From: an uncultured Acetatifactor sp.
Lineage (GTDB): Bacteria; Bacillota; Clostridia; Lachnospirales; Lachnospiraceae
Direction of reading: 5' to 3'
Length of the DNA: 56,104 nucleotides
Assembly (NCBI GenBank): GCA_910585015.1
Contig: CAJUCT010000005.1
Coordinates: 1 to 56,104, forward strand
Each line of letters begins with the position of its first letter. The stretch's first letter is position 1. Positions 17,424 to 25,001 of the stretch are shown here, one piece after another. The translations under genes and the position numbers were made by a program. The notes beneath the pieces are model-generated. The model was not told the DNA's origin. It made no database searches and worked only from the letters and a program-made list of their open reading frames with translations.

Positions 17424-18626
17424 TTATTTGTTTGCCATCAAAGTGACCATGGCCCGGTTCAGCCCGTCCACCGTCAGCTTATACATGGGAAACAGCTGTT
17501 TCACCGCCGTCTCCGCCTCTCTCCAGGGGGCATGGCCGGGAGCCATCTTGGGATTTAACCAGACCACTTTTTTATACTTGCGCTTCACCAGCTGCAGCCA
17601 TTCGTAGCCGGACAGTCCCCCGTTGGGGCCCCGGTAATTGCCGCTGGCAGAGTACAGTTCCTCCGGCGCCATGGCCGCGTCTCCCACGATAATCACCTTG
17701 TAGTCACTGCCCACGTTGCGGAACATCCACTCCGTGTCCACCCAGTCCCCGTTCTCGCACTCCGGGGTCTTGTACAGCTTGCTATAGATGCAGTTGTGAA
17801 AATAGTAAGTCTTAACGTCCTTGTAGTGATTGGACTTGTGTACCGCCTGAAACAGATCGTTGAGCAGACTGCTGAAGGGTATCATGGTGCCCCCGGAATC
17901 CATGAGCAGCAGCAGTTTCACAGCGTTCTTGCGGGGCTTTTTCATGACGATCTGCAGACAGCCTCCATTGTTACAAGTCTTGTCCACCGTACCGTCAATG
18001 TCCAGTTCCGTCTCGGGAATATCCAATCTGCTGGAGAACTGCCGGAGTCTGCGGAACGCCAGCTGGAACTGCCGGTTATCCAACACTCTGTCATCCCTGA
18101 AATCCCGGTACTTACGGGCGCCCACCACCGCAAAGGCGGACTGGTATCCGGTCTTGCCGCCCACCCGGACGCCGCCCACATTACCGCCCATATTGCCAAA
18201 GGAAGTCTTTCCCATGGTGCCGATCCAGAAACTCCCCCCGTTGTGCTCCTCGTTCTGGTCTTTCAGGCGCTGCTTGAACGTCTCTTCCACCTGCTCCTTG
18301 TCCACATGGATATCCTCCATTTGGTTTAGGTGGTTGCGGGCCTCCTCATGGGCCAACTCCATCATATCAGACTTATCCAGCCAGCGAAGCATCTGGGCCC
18401 CCACCTCGGTCTCCTTCTGGGCCGCCTTAAAACACTCCTCAAAGGCCATGTCGTATTTATCAAAATCCGTCTCGCTCTTGACCAGGATCATCCGGGCCAC
18501 ATAGTAAAACTGCGTCAGAGAACTGCCGCACAACCCCTTATCCAGCGCCTCCTGCAGAGTCAGCCACTCCCCCAGGGTCACGTGGAGCCCTTTCGCCCGC
18601 AGAGAGTCAAAAAATTTTATGAACAT
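17424..18626 (-). CDS. VWA-domain (CoxE-like) protein
   Basis: A 400-aa protein whose C-terminal half is a von Willebrand A / CoxE-type domain. The metal-binding region reads KLLLLMDSGGTM, with MDSGG in place of the usual DxSxS, and a later VIIVGDAAMAPEEL carries acidic residues. The N-terminal half is helical and charged (DIHVDKEQVEETFKQRL). The gene follows its MoxR ATPase partner by 54 bp; such MoxR-VWA pairs act in activation or metal insertion of other proteins. The client here is unknown. Confidence 0.87.
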   Translation of the reverse strand: MFIKFFDSLRAKGLHVTLGEWLTLQEALDKGLCGSSLTQFYYVARMILVKSETDFDKYDMAFEECFKAAQKETEVGAQMLRWLDKSDMMELAHEEARNHLNQMEDIHVDKEQVEETFKQRLKDQNEEHNGGSFWIGTMGKTSFGNMGGNVGGVRVGGKTGYQSAFAVVGARKYRDFRDDRVLDNRQFQLAFRRLRQFSSRLDIPETELDIDGTVDKTCNNGGCLQIVMKKPRKNAVKLLLLMDSGGTMIPFSSLLNDLFQAVHKSNHYKDVKTYYFHNCIYSKLYKTPECENGDWVDTEWMFRNVGSDYKVIIVGDAAMAPEELYSASGNYRGPNGGLSGYEWLQLVKRKYKKVVWLNPKMAPGHAPWREAETAVKQLFPMYKLTVDGLNRAMVTLMANK

Positions 18627-18680
18627 AGGTAATCCTCTCGCTCAGAAATCTGTCTTTACACAACATCTCTCATTTCGGCA

Positions 18681-19505
18681 TCACAGGTTACTGTCGTGAC
18701 GCACCAGTTCCAGATCCTCGTCCTTCTTGACCACCACGCCGATAAAAGGCAGGGCGCCGCGGATGCGGTCCGCGCTGATGCCGCCGATCTGCAGGGCGTT
18801 GACCCAGTCAATCAACTCGGAAGTGCTGGGCTTTTTGCGGATATCCCGGATACCGCGAATATTGTAGAATACCTCCATAGCGTTTTTCAGCAGATGCTCC
18901 TCCACCTCCGGGAAATGCACCCGCACAATCTCCTCCATCAGTTCCTGAGAGGGGAAATCAATGTAATGGAAAATACAACGGCGCAGAAAAGCGTCGGGCA
19001 ATTCCTTCTCCGCATTGGAGGTAATGATCACGATAGGGCGGTGTTTGGCCTTCACTGTGCGTTTGGTCTCGTTGATATAAAATTCCATCTGATCCAGTTC
19101 CCACAGCAGGTCATTGGGAAACTCCAGATCCGCCTTGTCGATTTCGTCGATGAGCAGAACCACCTGCTCCTCACTGTCAAAAGCCTCCCCCAGTTTTCCC
19201 AGCTTGATATACCGGGCGATATCATCCACACCCTCCACACCGAACTGCCCGTCGTACAGACGCTGGATGGTGTCATACACATAGAGGCCGTCCTGGGCCT
19301 TGGTGGTGGACTTGATATTCCAGATGATCAGCCGCTTGCCCAGAGCCTTGGCCACTGCCTCCGCCAGCATGGTCTTGCCTGTGCCCGGTTCCCCCTTGAT
19401 CAGCAGGGGCTTCTGCAGCGCCATGGCGATGTTCACACTTGCCATCAGTTCCTCGCTGGCCACATATTCCTTGGTTCCCTGAAATTGATTGGTGTTTTCA
19501 CTCAT
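18681..19505 (-). CDS. MoxR-family AAA+ ATPase
   Basis: AAA+ chaperone-like ATPase of 274 aa. Walker A is KGEPGTGKTML (about residue 35), Walker B VVLLIDEIDKAD, sensor 1 PIVIITSNAEKELPDAFLRRC with the arginine-finger segment. The ATG at 19505 has AGGAG ten bases upstream. It is the first gene of a pair with the VWA protein, and its leader runs divergently from metF. No clear sigma-A promoter was seen for it in the 175 bp upstream of its start. Confidence 0.92.
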   Translation of the reverse strand: MSENTNQFQGTKEYVASEELMASVNIAMALQKPLLIKGEPGTGKTMLAEAVAKALGKRLIIWNIKSTTKAQDGLYVYDTIQRLYDGQFGVEGVDDIARYIKLGKLGEAFDSEEQVVLLIDEIDKADLEFPNDLLWELDQMEFYINETKRTVKAKHRPIVIITSNAEKELPDAFLRRCIFHYIDFPSQELMEEIVRVHFPEVEEHLLKNAMEVFYNIRGIRDIRKKPSTSELIDWVNALQIGGISADRIRGALPFIGVVVKKDEDLELVRHDSNL

Positions 19506-19680
19506 TGAATTTATTCTCCTGTCCTTTTTTGATGTACTGCTGTTCATTGCATTTCCGGTATGCTATGTTTCTATTTACTTTATGTGTCTGTGCCAATATC
19601 CTCTTGAAGCGTCTCTTGCTGACTGGCCTCTGAAAAGTATCCCTGAAGCCTCTCTTGGAACGACCCGGTTACTTTATGGC

Positions 19681-19709
19681 TTGAAAAATACCTATTAACA
19701 TGTTACGAT
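19681..19709 (+). promoter_or_regulatory. Promoter of metF
   Basis: TTGAAA (19681-19686), 17-bp spacer, TACGAT (19704-19709) on the plus strand, about 60 bp before the metF ATG. The divergent gap 19506-19769 holds nothing else that I recognise. Confidence 0.65.
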
Positions 19710-19769
19710 ATTCTCTGTGGAAAAGCAAGTAAATAACCACAAATTTTCTTACAGGAAGGTGTAAATATC

Positions 19770-20624
19770 ATGAATATAACCAGTCAAAAAGACATTCCCA
19801 TTTCTTTTGAAGTATTTCCCCCGAAAAAGGACGGGGAATTTGAGGCCGCTTTCGCCACCCTGGACAAGCTGGGGGCGCTGGCTCCTGCTTTTATCAGCGT
19901 GACCTACGGCGCAGGGGGAAGCAACTCCAAAAAGACCGTGGAGATCGCCTCCTATATACAAAATCAGCTAAAGCTTCCCGCCCTGGCCCATATCACCTGT
20001 GTGGGCAGCAGGAAACAGGCTCTGCGGGATGTGCTGGCCGACCTGAAAGCCGCCGGTGTGACCCATGTGCTGGCCCTTAGAGGAGACCGCCCCCGGGATA
20101 TGACGGACGAACAGTTCGCCTCCCGTGACTTTGAACACGCCAGCGATATGATCGCTTATTTAAAGGAGCTTGACCCGGATCTGCACATTGCGGCCGCCTG
20201 CTATCCGGAAAAGCATTATGAGTGCTTCAGTATGCAGTCCGATCTGGGATACCTGAAGTTAAAACAGGATATGGGGGCCCAGGATCTGATAAGCCAGATG
20301 TTTTTTGACAATGACTACTTTTATGAATTTCAGGAAAAGGCCCGGCGCAAGGGAATCACACTGCCCATCCACGCGGGAATTATGCCTGTGACAAAAGCCA
20401 GCCAGCTGGGAACCAGCATCTCCCTCTCCGGCGCCACGATTCCCAAGGCTTTCGCAGATATGGTCGCCCGGTACGGGGATTCCCCTGAAGATATGCGAAA
20501 GGCCGGAATCGACTATGCCATCCGCCAGATCGTAGACTTAAAACAAAACGGTGTGGACGGCATTCATATCTACACAATGAATAAGCCCCGGATGGCAGCA
20601 GAGATCATGGATGCCATAAAATAG
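19770..20624 (+). CDS. metF: 5,10-methylenetetrahydrofolate reductase
   Basis: Flavin-dependent reduction of methylene-THF to methyl-THF for methionine synthesis, or for the methyl branch of one-carbon metabolism. A TIM barrel of 284 aa begins ISFEVFPPKKDGEFEA (catalytic Glu in FEVFPPK). It contains SVTYGAGGS, HITCVGS, LALRGDRP and PIHAGIMPV, all typical. AGGAAGG lies ten bases before the ATG. The stop TAG coincides with the 8-bp target duplication of the downstream cassette, so the protein is intact. The original bidirectional terminator now lies about 1 kb further on. Confidence 0.96.
   Translation: MNITSQKDIPISFEVFPPKKDGEFEAAFATLDKLGALAPAFISVTYGAGGSNSKKTVEIASYIQNQLKLPALAHITCVGSRKQALRDVLADLKAAGVTHVLALRGDRPRDMTDEQFASRDFEHASDMIAYLKELDPDLHIAAACYPEKHYECFSMQSDLGYLKLKQDMGAQDLISQMFFDNDYFYEFQEKARRKGITLPIHAGIMPVTKASQLGTSISLSGATIPKAFADMVARYGDSPEDMRKAGIDYAIRQIVDLKQNGVDGIHIYTMNKPRMAAEIMDAIK
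20617..20624 (+). repeat. Target site duplication, left copy
   Basis: TAAAATAG at 20617-20624, covering the last codons and stop of metF, is repeated exactly at 21578-21585 on the far side of the cassette. Confidence 0.85.
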
Positions 20625-20674
20625 CTCCCTTTTCGGAATTGTGTACCCATGAAAAACAAGTTTATAAATATACA

Positions 20675-20703
20675 TTGCAAGCGGCAGATATATATTTTAT
20701 CAT
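20675..20703 (+). promoter_or_regulatory. Candidate promoter of the cassette gene
   Basis: TTGCAA (20675-20680), 17-bp spacer, TATCAT (20698-20703), 38 bp before the ATG and inside the element. Surroundings are AT-rich, so chance matches are more likely. Confidence 0.5.
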
Positions 20704-20740
20704 CAAGTATATAACTTGGAATTTAAAGGAGCGTGGACTG

Positions 20741-21445
20741 ATGATTATTCGGGCTATAGTAGAGTTTAATGAAGAAGGATATATGATATTTGCAGAAAAT
20801 TTCCCAGGTGCTTTTTCAAGGGGGAAAACCAGAGATGAGGCATTGGGAAAATTGGTTGGTGAAGTAAGGCAATTTCTTTTATGGTCAACAGGAATGAAAT
20901 GTTGTGATGACTGTTATATTGAAATAGTGCAGGAAGAAAAGAGCGATGCTTGTATATCTGATGCTGATACTACCATTATTTTTGATAGCGAAGAGTTGCC
21001 TTTGACATTCGACGAGTATCAGTATACAAAGTTGCTTGTCATAAAATCAGCGAAGGATTTTAAAATATTATATGATTCTATTCCAGATGTGAAACAGACA
21101 ACTCTTCCAGCACGGCAAACTTTTTATGGAAGCATTCCTCGTACACCTGAGGAAATGTACATTCACACAAACGAAGTTACTAAATCTTATTTAGATGGTT
21201 TGGTGACAATCGAAAATAATGCTGATATTTATTTAAATCGAATAAGTGCATTTCAACAAATCGAACAAGTGCCAAACTATCTTGATAATAATGTTTACAT
21301 TCATATGTATGGAGAACCTTGGTCATTGAAAAAAGCAATGAGAAGATTTATTTGGCACGATAGAATACATGCCAAAGCGTTATATCGTGTAGCGATTGGA
21401 TTATGGGGGAGTTCTGTTGTAAATCCCTTTCACTTTATTGTCTGA
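20741..21445 (+). CDS. Cassette passenger: HicB-like domain fused to DinB-like domain
   Basis: A 234-aa protein. Residues 1-50 resemble the HicB antitoxin fold (MIIRAIVEFNEEGYMIFAEN, PGAFSRGKTRDEAL). The C-terminal 110 residues look like a DinB/YfiT-type four-helix domain, with AMRRFIWHDRIHAKALYR carrying His residues and the closing NPFHF. AAGGAG lies nine bases before the ATG. Base and codon use is clearly more AT-rich than all neighbours, which supports transfer. No HicA toxin is next to it. Function is unknown; DinB-like domains are often metal-dependent thiol transferases or damage-induced proteins. Confidence 0.85.
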   Translation: MIIRAIVEFNEEGYMIFAENFPGAFSRGKTRDEALGKLVGEVRQFLLWSTGMKCCDDCYIEIVQEEKSDACISDADTTIIFDSEELPLTFDEYQYTKLLVIKSAKDFKILYDSIPDVKQTTLPARQTFYGSIPRTPEEMYIHTNEVTKSYLDGLVTIENNADIYLNRISAFQQIEQVPNYLDNNVYIHMYGEPWSLKKAMRRFIWHDRIHAKALYRVAIGLWGSSVVNPFHFIV

Positions 21446-21577
21446 ATAGGTTGAAAAGCGAATAAATAAATTCAGATTTGAAGAATTGTCAGTCAAGTGC
21501 AAATTCAGTAGTCTCATATATAAATATACATTTTATTTCCAATTTTATGCAATGGGAACACTTTTCCGAAAAGGGAG

Positions 21578-21585
21578 TAAAATAG
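21578..21585 (+). repeat. Target site duplication, right copy
   Basis: Exact copy of TAAAATAG, directly after the right inverted repeat and before the metF terminator region. Confidence 0.85.
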
Positions 21586-21613
21586 TATCTGTTTTGATGA
21601 AAAAAGCAAACAC

Positions 21614-21658
21614 AAAAATAACCGCCCCAGTCTTACAAACTAAGCGGTTATTTTTATA
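21614..21658. terminator. Bidirectional terminator between metF side and gpsA
   Basis: AAAATAACCGC / GCGGTTATTTTT stem with an 18-nt loop, A-run on one side and T-run on the other. It lies five bases from the gpsA stop codon and can serve both converging transcripts. Before the insertion it would have lain about 30 bp past the metF stop. Confidence 0.85.
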
Positions 21659-21663
21659 TTACT

Positions 21664-22677
21664 TTACTCCTCTTCCCACAAAGCGTCAGATACCTCAATC
21701 TTCCGATCCCGCAGCATCAGTTCTTTAACTGCCACATCCGCAGGCTTTCCCTCAAACAGAATCTTATTCACCTGTTCAATGATGGGCAGCTGCACATCGT
21801 ACTTTCTCGCCAACTCCATGGCGGCCTTGGCACTGTACACACCCTCCACCACCATCTGCACTTCCTCCATAGCCTCATCCATGGTCTTGCCCTGTCCGAT
21901 CAGTATCCCCGCCCGGCGGTTCCGGGAGTGCATACTGGCGCAGGTCACGATGAGATCCCCTATGCCCGTGAGGCCGCAGAATGTCTCAAAACGTCCCCCC
22001 ATGGCCGTGCCAAGCCGGGCAATCTCCGTGATGCCCCGAGTGATCAGGGCCGCCTTGGTGTTGTCCCCATAGCCCAGGCCGTCCGCAATGCCCGCCGCCA
22101 GCGCCACGACGTTTTTCAGGGAGCCCCCCAACTCTATGCCCAGCACATCCGGACTTGTGTAGACCCGAAACACTTCGTTCATAAACAGATTTTGGATATA
22201 TTCCGCAGTGGATCGTTTTTTAGCTCCCACTACTATGGTGGTGGGAATGCCCCTGCCCACCTCCTCGGCATGGGAGGGCCCTGACAGCACTGCCACCTGG
22301 GCCTGGGGTATCTCCTGCTCTGTGATCTGAGCCTGGGTCATCAATGTGTGTTCCTCGATGCCCTTAGCCACATTGACAATGCACTGGCCGGGAGCCACAT
22401 AGGGACAAAGCCTGGCCGCCGTCCTGCGTGTAAAGCTGCTGGCAACTGCCATCACCAGCAGATCTGCTCCCTCCACGGCCTCCCGCTCGTCTAGGGTATA
22501 ACAGATATCCTCTGCCAACTGCACACCCGGCAGCATCTTGTGTTCATGCCGGGTGCGCAGCATCTCAATCTCCGCCTCCAGGGCAGACCAGACCGTAATC
22601 CCATGCCCGTTCTTATGCAATAATACCGCCAGAGCTATTCCCCAGCTGCCACCGCCGATCACTGTAACCTTTGCCAT
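21664..22677 (-). CDS. gpsA: Glycerol-3-phosphate dehydrogenase [NAD(P)+]
   Basis: Reduces dihydroxyacetone phosphate to sn-glycerol-3-phosphate, the backbone for phospholipids. The Rossmann motif GGGSWGIALAV is at the start, with NVAKGIEEHTL, SGPSHAEEV, the catalytic-Lys segment ELGGSLKNVVALAAGIADG and GLTGIGDL. The ATG at 22677 has AAAAGGAG nine bases upstream and gives 337 aa. It follows plsY, which uses its product; a family B repeat fills the gap. Confidence 0.96.
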   Translation of the reverse strand: MAKVTVIGGGSWGIALAVLLHKNGHGITVWSALEAEIEMLRTRHEHKMLPGVQLAEDICYTLDEREAVEGADLLVMAVASSFTRRTAARLCPYVAPGQCIVNVAKGIEEHTLMTQAQITEQEIPQAQVAVLSGPSHAEEVGRGIPTTIVVGAKKRSTAEYIQNLFMNEVFRVYTSPDVLGIELGGSLKNVVALAAGIADGLGYGDNTKAALITRGITEIARLGTAMGGRFETFCGLTGIGDLIVTCASMHSRNRRAGILIGQGKTMDEAMEEVQMVVEGVYSAKAAMELARKYDVQLPIIEQVNKILFEGKPADVAVKELMLRDRKIEVSDALWEEE

Positions 22678-22699
22678 AACCTGATACTCCTTTTCTATA

Positions 22700-22818
22700 T
22701 AGAGTTCCGTATATTCCCTGCCAGCACACATTGATGGTGAATCACATATGGCCGCTTAGGCATCCAAATGTGATTCTGTGTACTGTCCGGGAAAATGCCG
22801 TTTAGAGTTCCGCATATT
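22700..22818 (-). repeat. Family B hairpin repeat between plsY and gpsA
   Basis: One unit flanked by AGAGTTCCGTAT and AGAGTTCCGCAT edges. Inner arms GAATCACATATGG and CCAAATGTGATTC pair with one mismatch, around the apex CCGCTTAGGCAT. It fills the space from just after the plsY stop to the gpsA Shine-Dalgarno. Confidence 0.85.
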
Positions 22819-22821
22819 CCC

Positions 22822-23517
22822 TCAATCCGCCTTGTCGGGGTGTCCGGCCTCATGGCCGCTGCCGTCCTCCACCTTGTTCTTCTTGGTCAGGTAAGTCTTG
22901 CGTTCTGTGCCGTGAATCAAACGCCCGATATTTTCACGGTGTTTCCAGAAAGCCAGCGCCGTCATGCAGCCAAAGAGCACATACATCTCTAAAAGCTGCC
23001 CCTGGGTCATCTCCGGAAACACCCCCGTCTGGCCGCTGATCACCAGCTGGATCATCAGCAGCGTATACACCAGCAGGGACCCCAATGACACATAGTGGGT
23101 GGTAAAAAAAGTGGCAAAAAACATAATCACGCCCGTCACCACGAACCAGGGGTGAAAAGAAAGCACCATGCCCGCCGTGGCCGCGATGCCCTTTCCCCCT
23201 TTAAAATGCATATAAAAGGGATAATTGTGCCCCAGAATGGCACCCGCTCCCGTATATAGGCACAGCAGATAGATAATATTGTGGTAGCTTCCGCCAAAAA
23301 GGAGCCTGACCAGCCATACCGCCGCCATACATTTTAGACAGTCCCCGGCAAAGACAATGAGCCCCGCCTTGGTGCCCAGCACCCGCAGCGTGTTGGTAGT
23401 GCCGGAATTGCCGCTGCCGTGCTCCCGGATGTCAATGCCATGGGCTTTTCCATAGAAATAGCCGGTCTGAAACAGGCCGAAAGCATAACCTATAAGTACA
23501 CATACAATCCGTATCAT
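22822..23517 (-). CDS. plsY: Acyl phosphate:glycerol-3-phosphate acyltransferase PlsY
   Basis: Integral membrane enzyme that transfers the acyl group made by PlsX to glycerol-3-phosphate. PlsY motifs are EHGSGNSGTTNTLRVLG near the N-terminus and GHNYPFYMHFKGGKGIA in the middle, among five or six hydrophobic segments. At 231 aa it is about 20-30 residues longer than usual because of a charged tail (KNKVEDGSGHEAGHPDKAD). The ATG overlaps the der stop (ATGA), so der, plsY and gpsA form an operon. Confidence 0.95.
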   Translation of the reverse strand: MIRIVCVLIGYAFGLFQTGYFYGKAHGIDIREHGSGNSGTTNTLRVLGTKAGLIVFAGDCLKCMAAVWLVRLLFGGSYHNIIYLLCLYTGAGAILGHNYPFYMHFKGGKGIAATAGMVLSFHPWFVVTGVIMFFATFFTTHYVSLGSLLVYTLLMIQLVISGQTGVFPEMTQGQLLEMYVLFGCMTALAFWKHRENIGRLIHGTERKTYLTKKNKVEDGSGHEAGHPDKAD

Positions 23518-24860
23518 GATTCCTTGTCCTTTCGTTCCCTGATGATAAACCGCAGAGGCGTACCCCTGAATCCAAAGGTTTCTCTGACCTGGTTCTCGAT
23601 ATATCTGGTATAGGAAAAATGCATCAACTCCTTGTCGTTGACGAAAATCACAAAGGTAGGGGGCTTTACCGACACCTGGGTAATATAATACAGCCGCAGC
23701 CTCCTGCCCTTGTCCGAGGGAGGCTGCTGCATGGCCACAGCCTCCGCCATGATTTCATTCAACACGCCTGTGGCCACCCGCATGGCATGGTTCTCGCTGA
23801 CCATATCAATGGTCTCAAAAAGCTTGGGCAGCCGCTGCCCTGTCTTGGCCGAGATAAACACCAGTTCCGCGTACTGCATAAAAGACAAGGTATCCCGCAC
23901 CTTCTCCGTAAAGCGGTAAATGGTCTTGTCATCCTTTTCCAGCGCATCCCATTTATTCACCGCAATGATCACTGCTTTGCCTCTGTCATGGGCGATTCCG
24001 GCGATCTTGGCATCCTGCTCCGTCACGCCCTCCATAGCGTCTATGACCAGAACCACCACGTCCGCGCGCTCCACTGCGCCCACAGTACGGATAATCATAT
24101 ACTTCTCCAGTTCTTCCTTGATCTTGTTTTTGCGCCGCAGCCCCGCCGTATCGATAAACACATATTCCCGCTGTCCGTACACAATCTCCGTATCCACCGC
24201 GTCCCGGGTAGTGCCCGCGATGTCAGACACAATCAAACGGTTTTCCCCCAGCAGCTTATTGATGATGGAGGACTTGCCCACATTGGGCTTGCCCACGATG
24301 GCCACCCTGGTGCGGTCGTCCTCTTCCTCCTCCCCTGTGGGTTCCGGGAAATGAGAAACCACCTCCTGGAGCATATCTCCCAGCCCCAGCTTGTTCACCG
24401 CGGATACGGGATGGGGCTCCCCTATGCCCAGATTATAAAACTCATACACGTCCGCCATGTATTTTTCAAAGCTGTCTACCTTGTTGACCACCAGCACCAC
24501 CGGCTTGTGACAGCGGCGCAGCATGTCCGCCACCTTGGCATCCGCGTCCTGGAGTCCCTGACGCACATCCACCAGAAAAATAATTACATCCGCCGTATCC
24601 ATGGCAATCTGCGCCTGCTCCCTCATCTGGGACAGAATGATATCCTTACTCTCCGGCTCAATGCCGCCGGTATCAATCAAAGTAAAGTTCCGATCCAGCC
24701 AGGCAGCGTCCGCATAGATCCGATCCCTGGTTATTCCGGGAGTATCCTTTACAATGGAAATTTTTTCTCCCACCAGCGCGTTAAACAAAGTGGACTTGCC
24801 CACATTGGGCCTTCCCACCACTGCCACGATGGGTTTTCCTGTTCTTTTTTCCGTTTTCAA
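23514..24860 (-). CDS. der: Ribosome biogenesis GTPase Der (EngA)
   Basis: Tandem GTPase needed for 50S subunit assembly. Two G domains are seen: GRPNVGKSTLFNAL with DTGGIEP and NKVD, then GKPNVGKSSIINKL with DTAGLRRK and NKWD, followed by the C-terminal KH-like domain (GTPLRFIIRERK). The likely start is a TTG (24860, LKTEKRTGK) with AAAGAGG five bases upstream; in-frame ATG codons further up would read through a repeat. That gives 448 aa, a normal length. The ribosome binding site is the edge of a family A repeat. Confidence 0.94.
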   Translation of the reverse strand: MKTEKRTGKPIVAVVGRPNVGKSTLFNALVGEKISIVKDTPGITRDRIYADAAWLDRNFTLIDTGGIEPESKDIILSQMREQAQIAMDTADVIIFLVDVRQGLQDADAKVADMLRRCHKPVVLVVNKVDSFEKYMADVYEFYNLGIGEPHPVSAVNKLGLGDMLQEVVSHFPEPTGEEEEDDRTRVAIVGKPNVGKSSIINKLLGENRLIVSDIAGTTRDAVDTEIVYGQREYVFIDTAGLRRKNKIKEELEKYMIIRTVGAVERADVVVLVIDAMEGVTEQDAKIAGIAHDRGKAVIIAVNKWDALEKDDKTIYRFTEKVRDTLSFMQYAELVFISAKTGQRLPKLFETIDMVSENHAMRVATGVLNEIMAEAVAMQQPPSDKGRRLRLYYITQVSVKPPTFVIFVNDKELMHFSYTRYIENQVRETFGFRGTPLRFIIRERKDKES

Positions 24861-24865
24861 GTTTA

Positions 24866-24950
24866 CCTCTTTCCTGCATAACAGAATTTGACCGAAGCCA
24901 AACTCCTGCTGAGCCTGTGTTGTGAACATCCATATTTAAGCGCATTATTC
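24866..24950 (-). repeat. Family A intergenic repeat, diverged copy upstream of der
   Basis: TTTCCTGCATAACAG edge followed by arms AGTTTG-like (GAATTTGACC...CCAAACTC) and GCCTGTGTTGTG, then a decayed second hairpin. The edge GAAAGAGG on the minus strand is the der Shine-Dalgarno. Confidence 0.65.
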
Positions 24951-25001
24951 CTCTCTTTAAACTGTCCACAATCCAGCATTGAGGGCCTTAACTCATTGCG
25001 C

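Larger units (their letters stand above)
20625..21577 (+). mobile_element. 953-bp mobile insertion cassette without transposase
   Basis: Left terminal inverted repeat (20625-20649) begins CTCCCTTTTCGGAA and right (21553-21577) ends TTCCGAAAAGGGAG. Over 25 bp the two match at 22 positions when one is inverted. The element is flanked by the 8-bp duplication TAAAATAG. Inside is one AT-rich gene with its own likely promoter and AAGGAG, and there is no space for a transposase. The TSD length fits several IS families (for example ISL3, IS256, IS1595) and the end sequence recalls ISL3-type ends; that assignment is a guess. The structure fits a mobile insertion cassette moved by a transposase acting in trans. 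Confidence 0.85.

Noticed and set aside
20639..20740. Upstream in-frame start for the cassette gene at 20639
   Set aside because: It would begin inside the terminal inverted repeat and has no ribosome binding site; the ATG at 20741 has AAGGAG and starts the HicB-like fold.
23619..24881. A 420-codon open frame on the plus strand opposite der
   Set aside because: The composition is typical of an antisense shadow (His/Leu/Gln-rich), it lacks any domain, and der on the other strand is a clear full-length gene. The same holds for the long plus-strand frame at 1451-2488 opposite nrdD.
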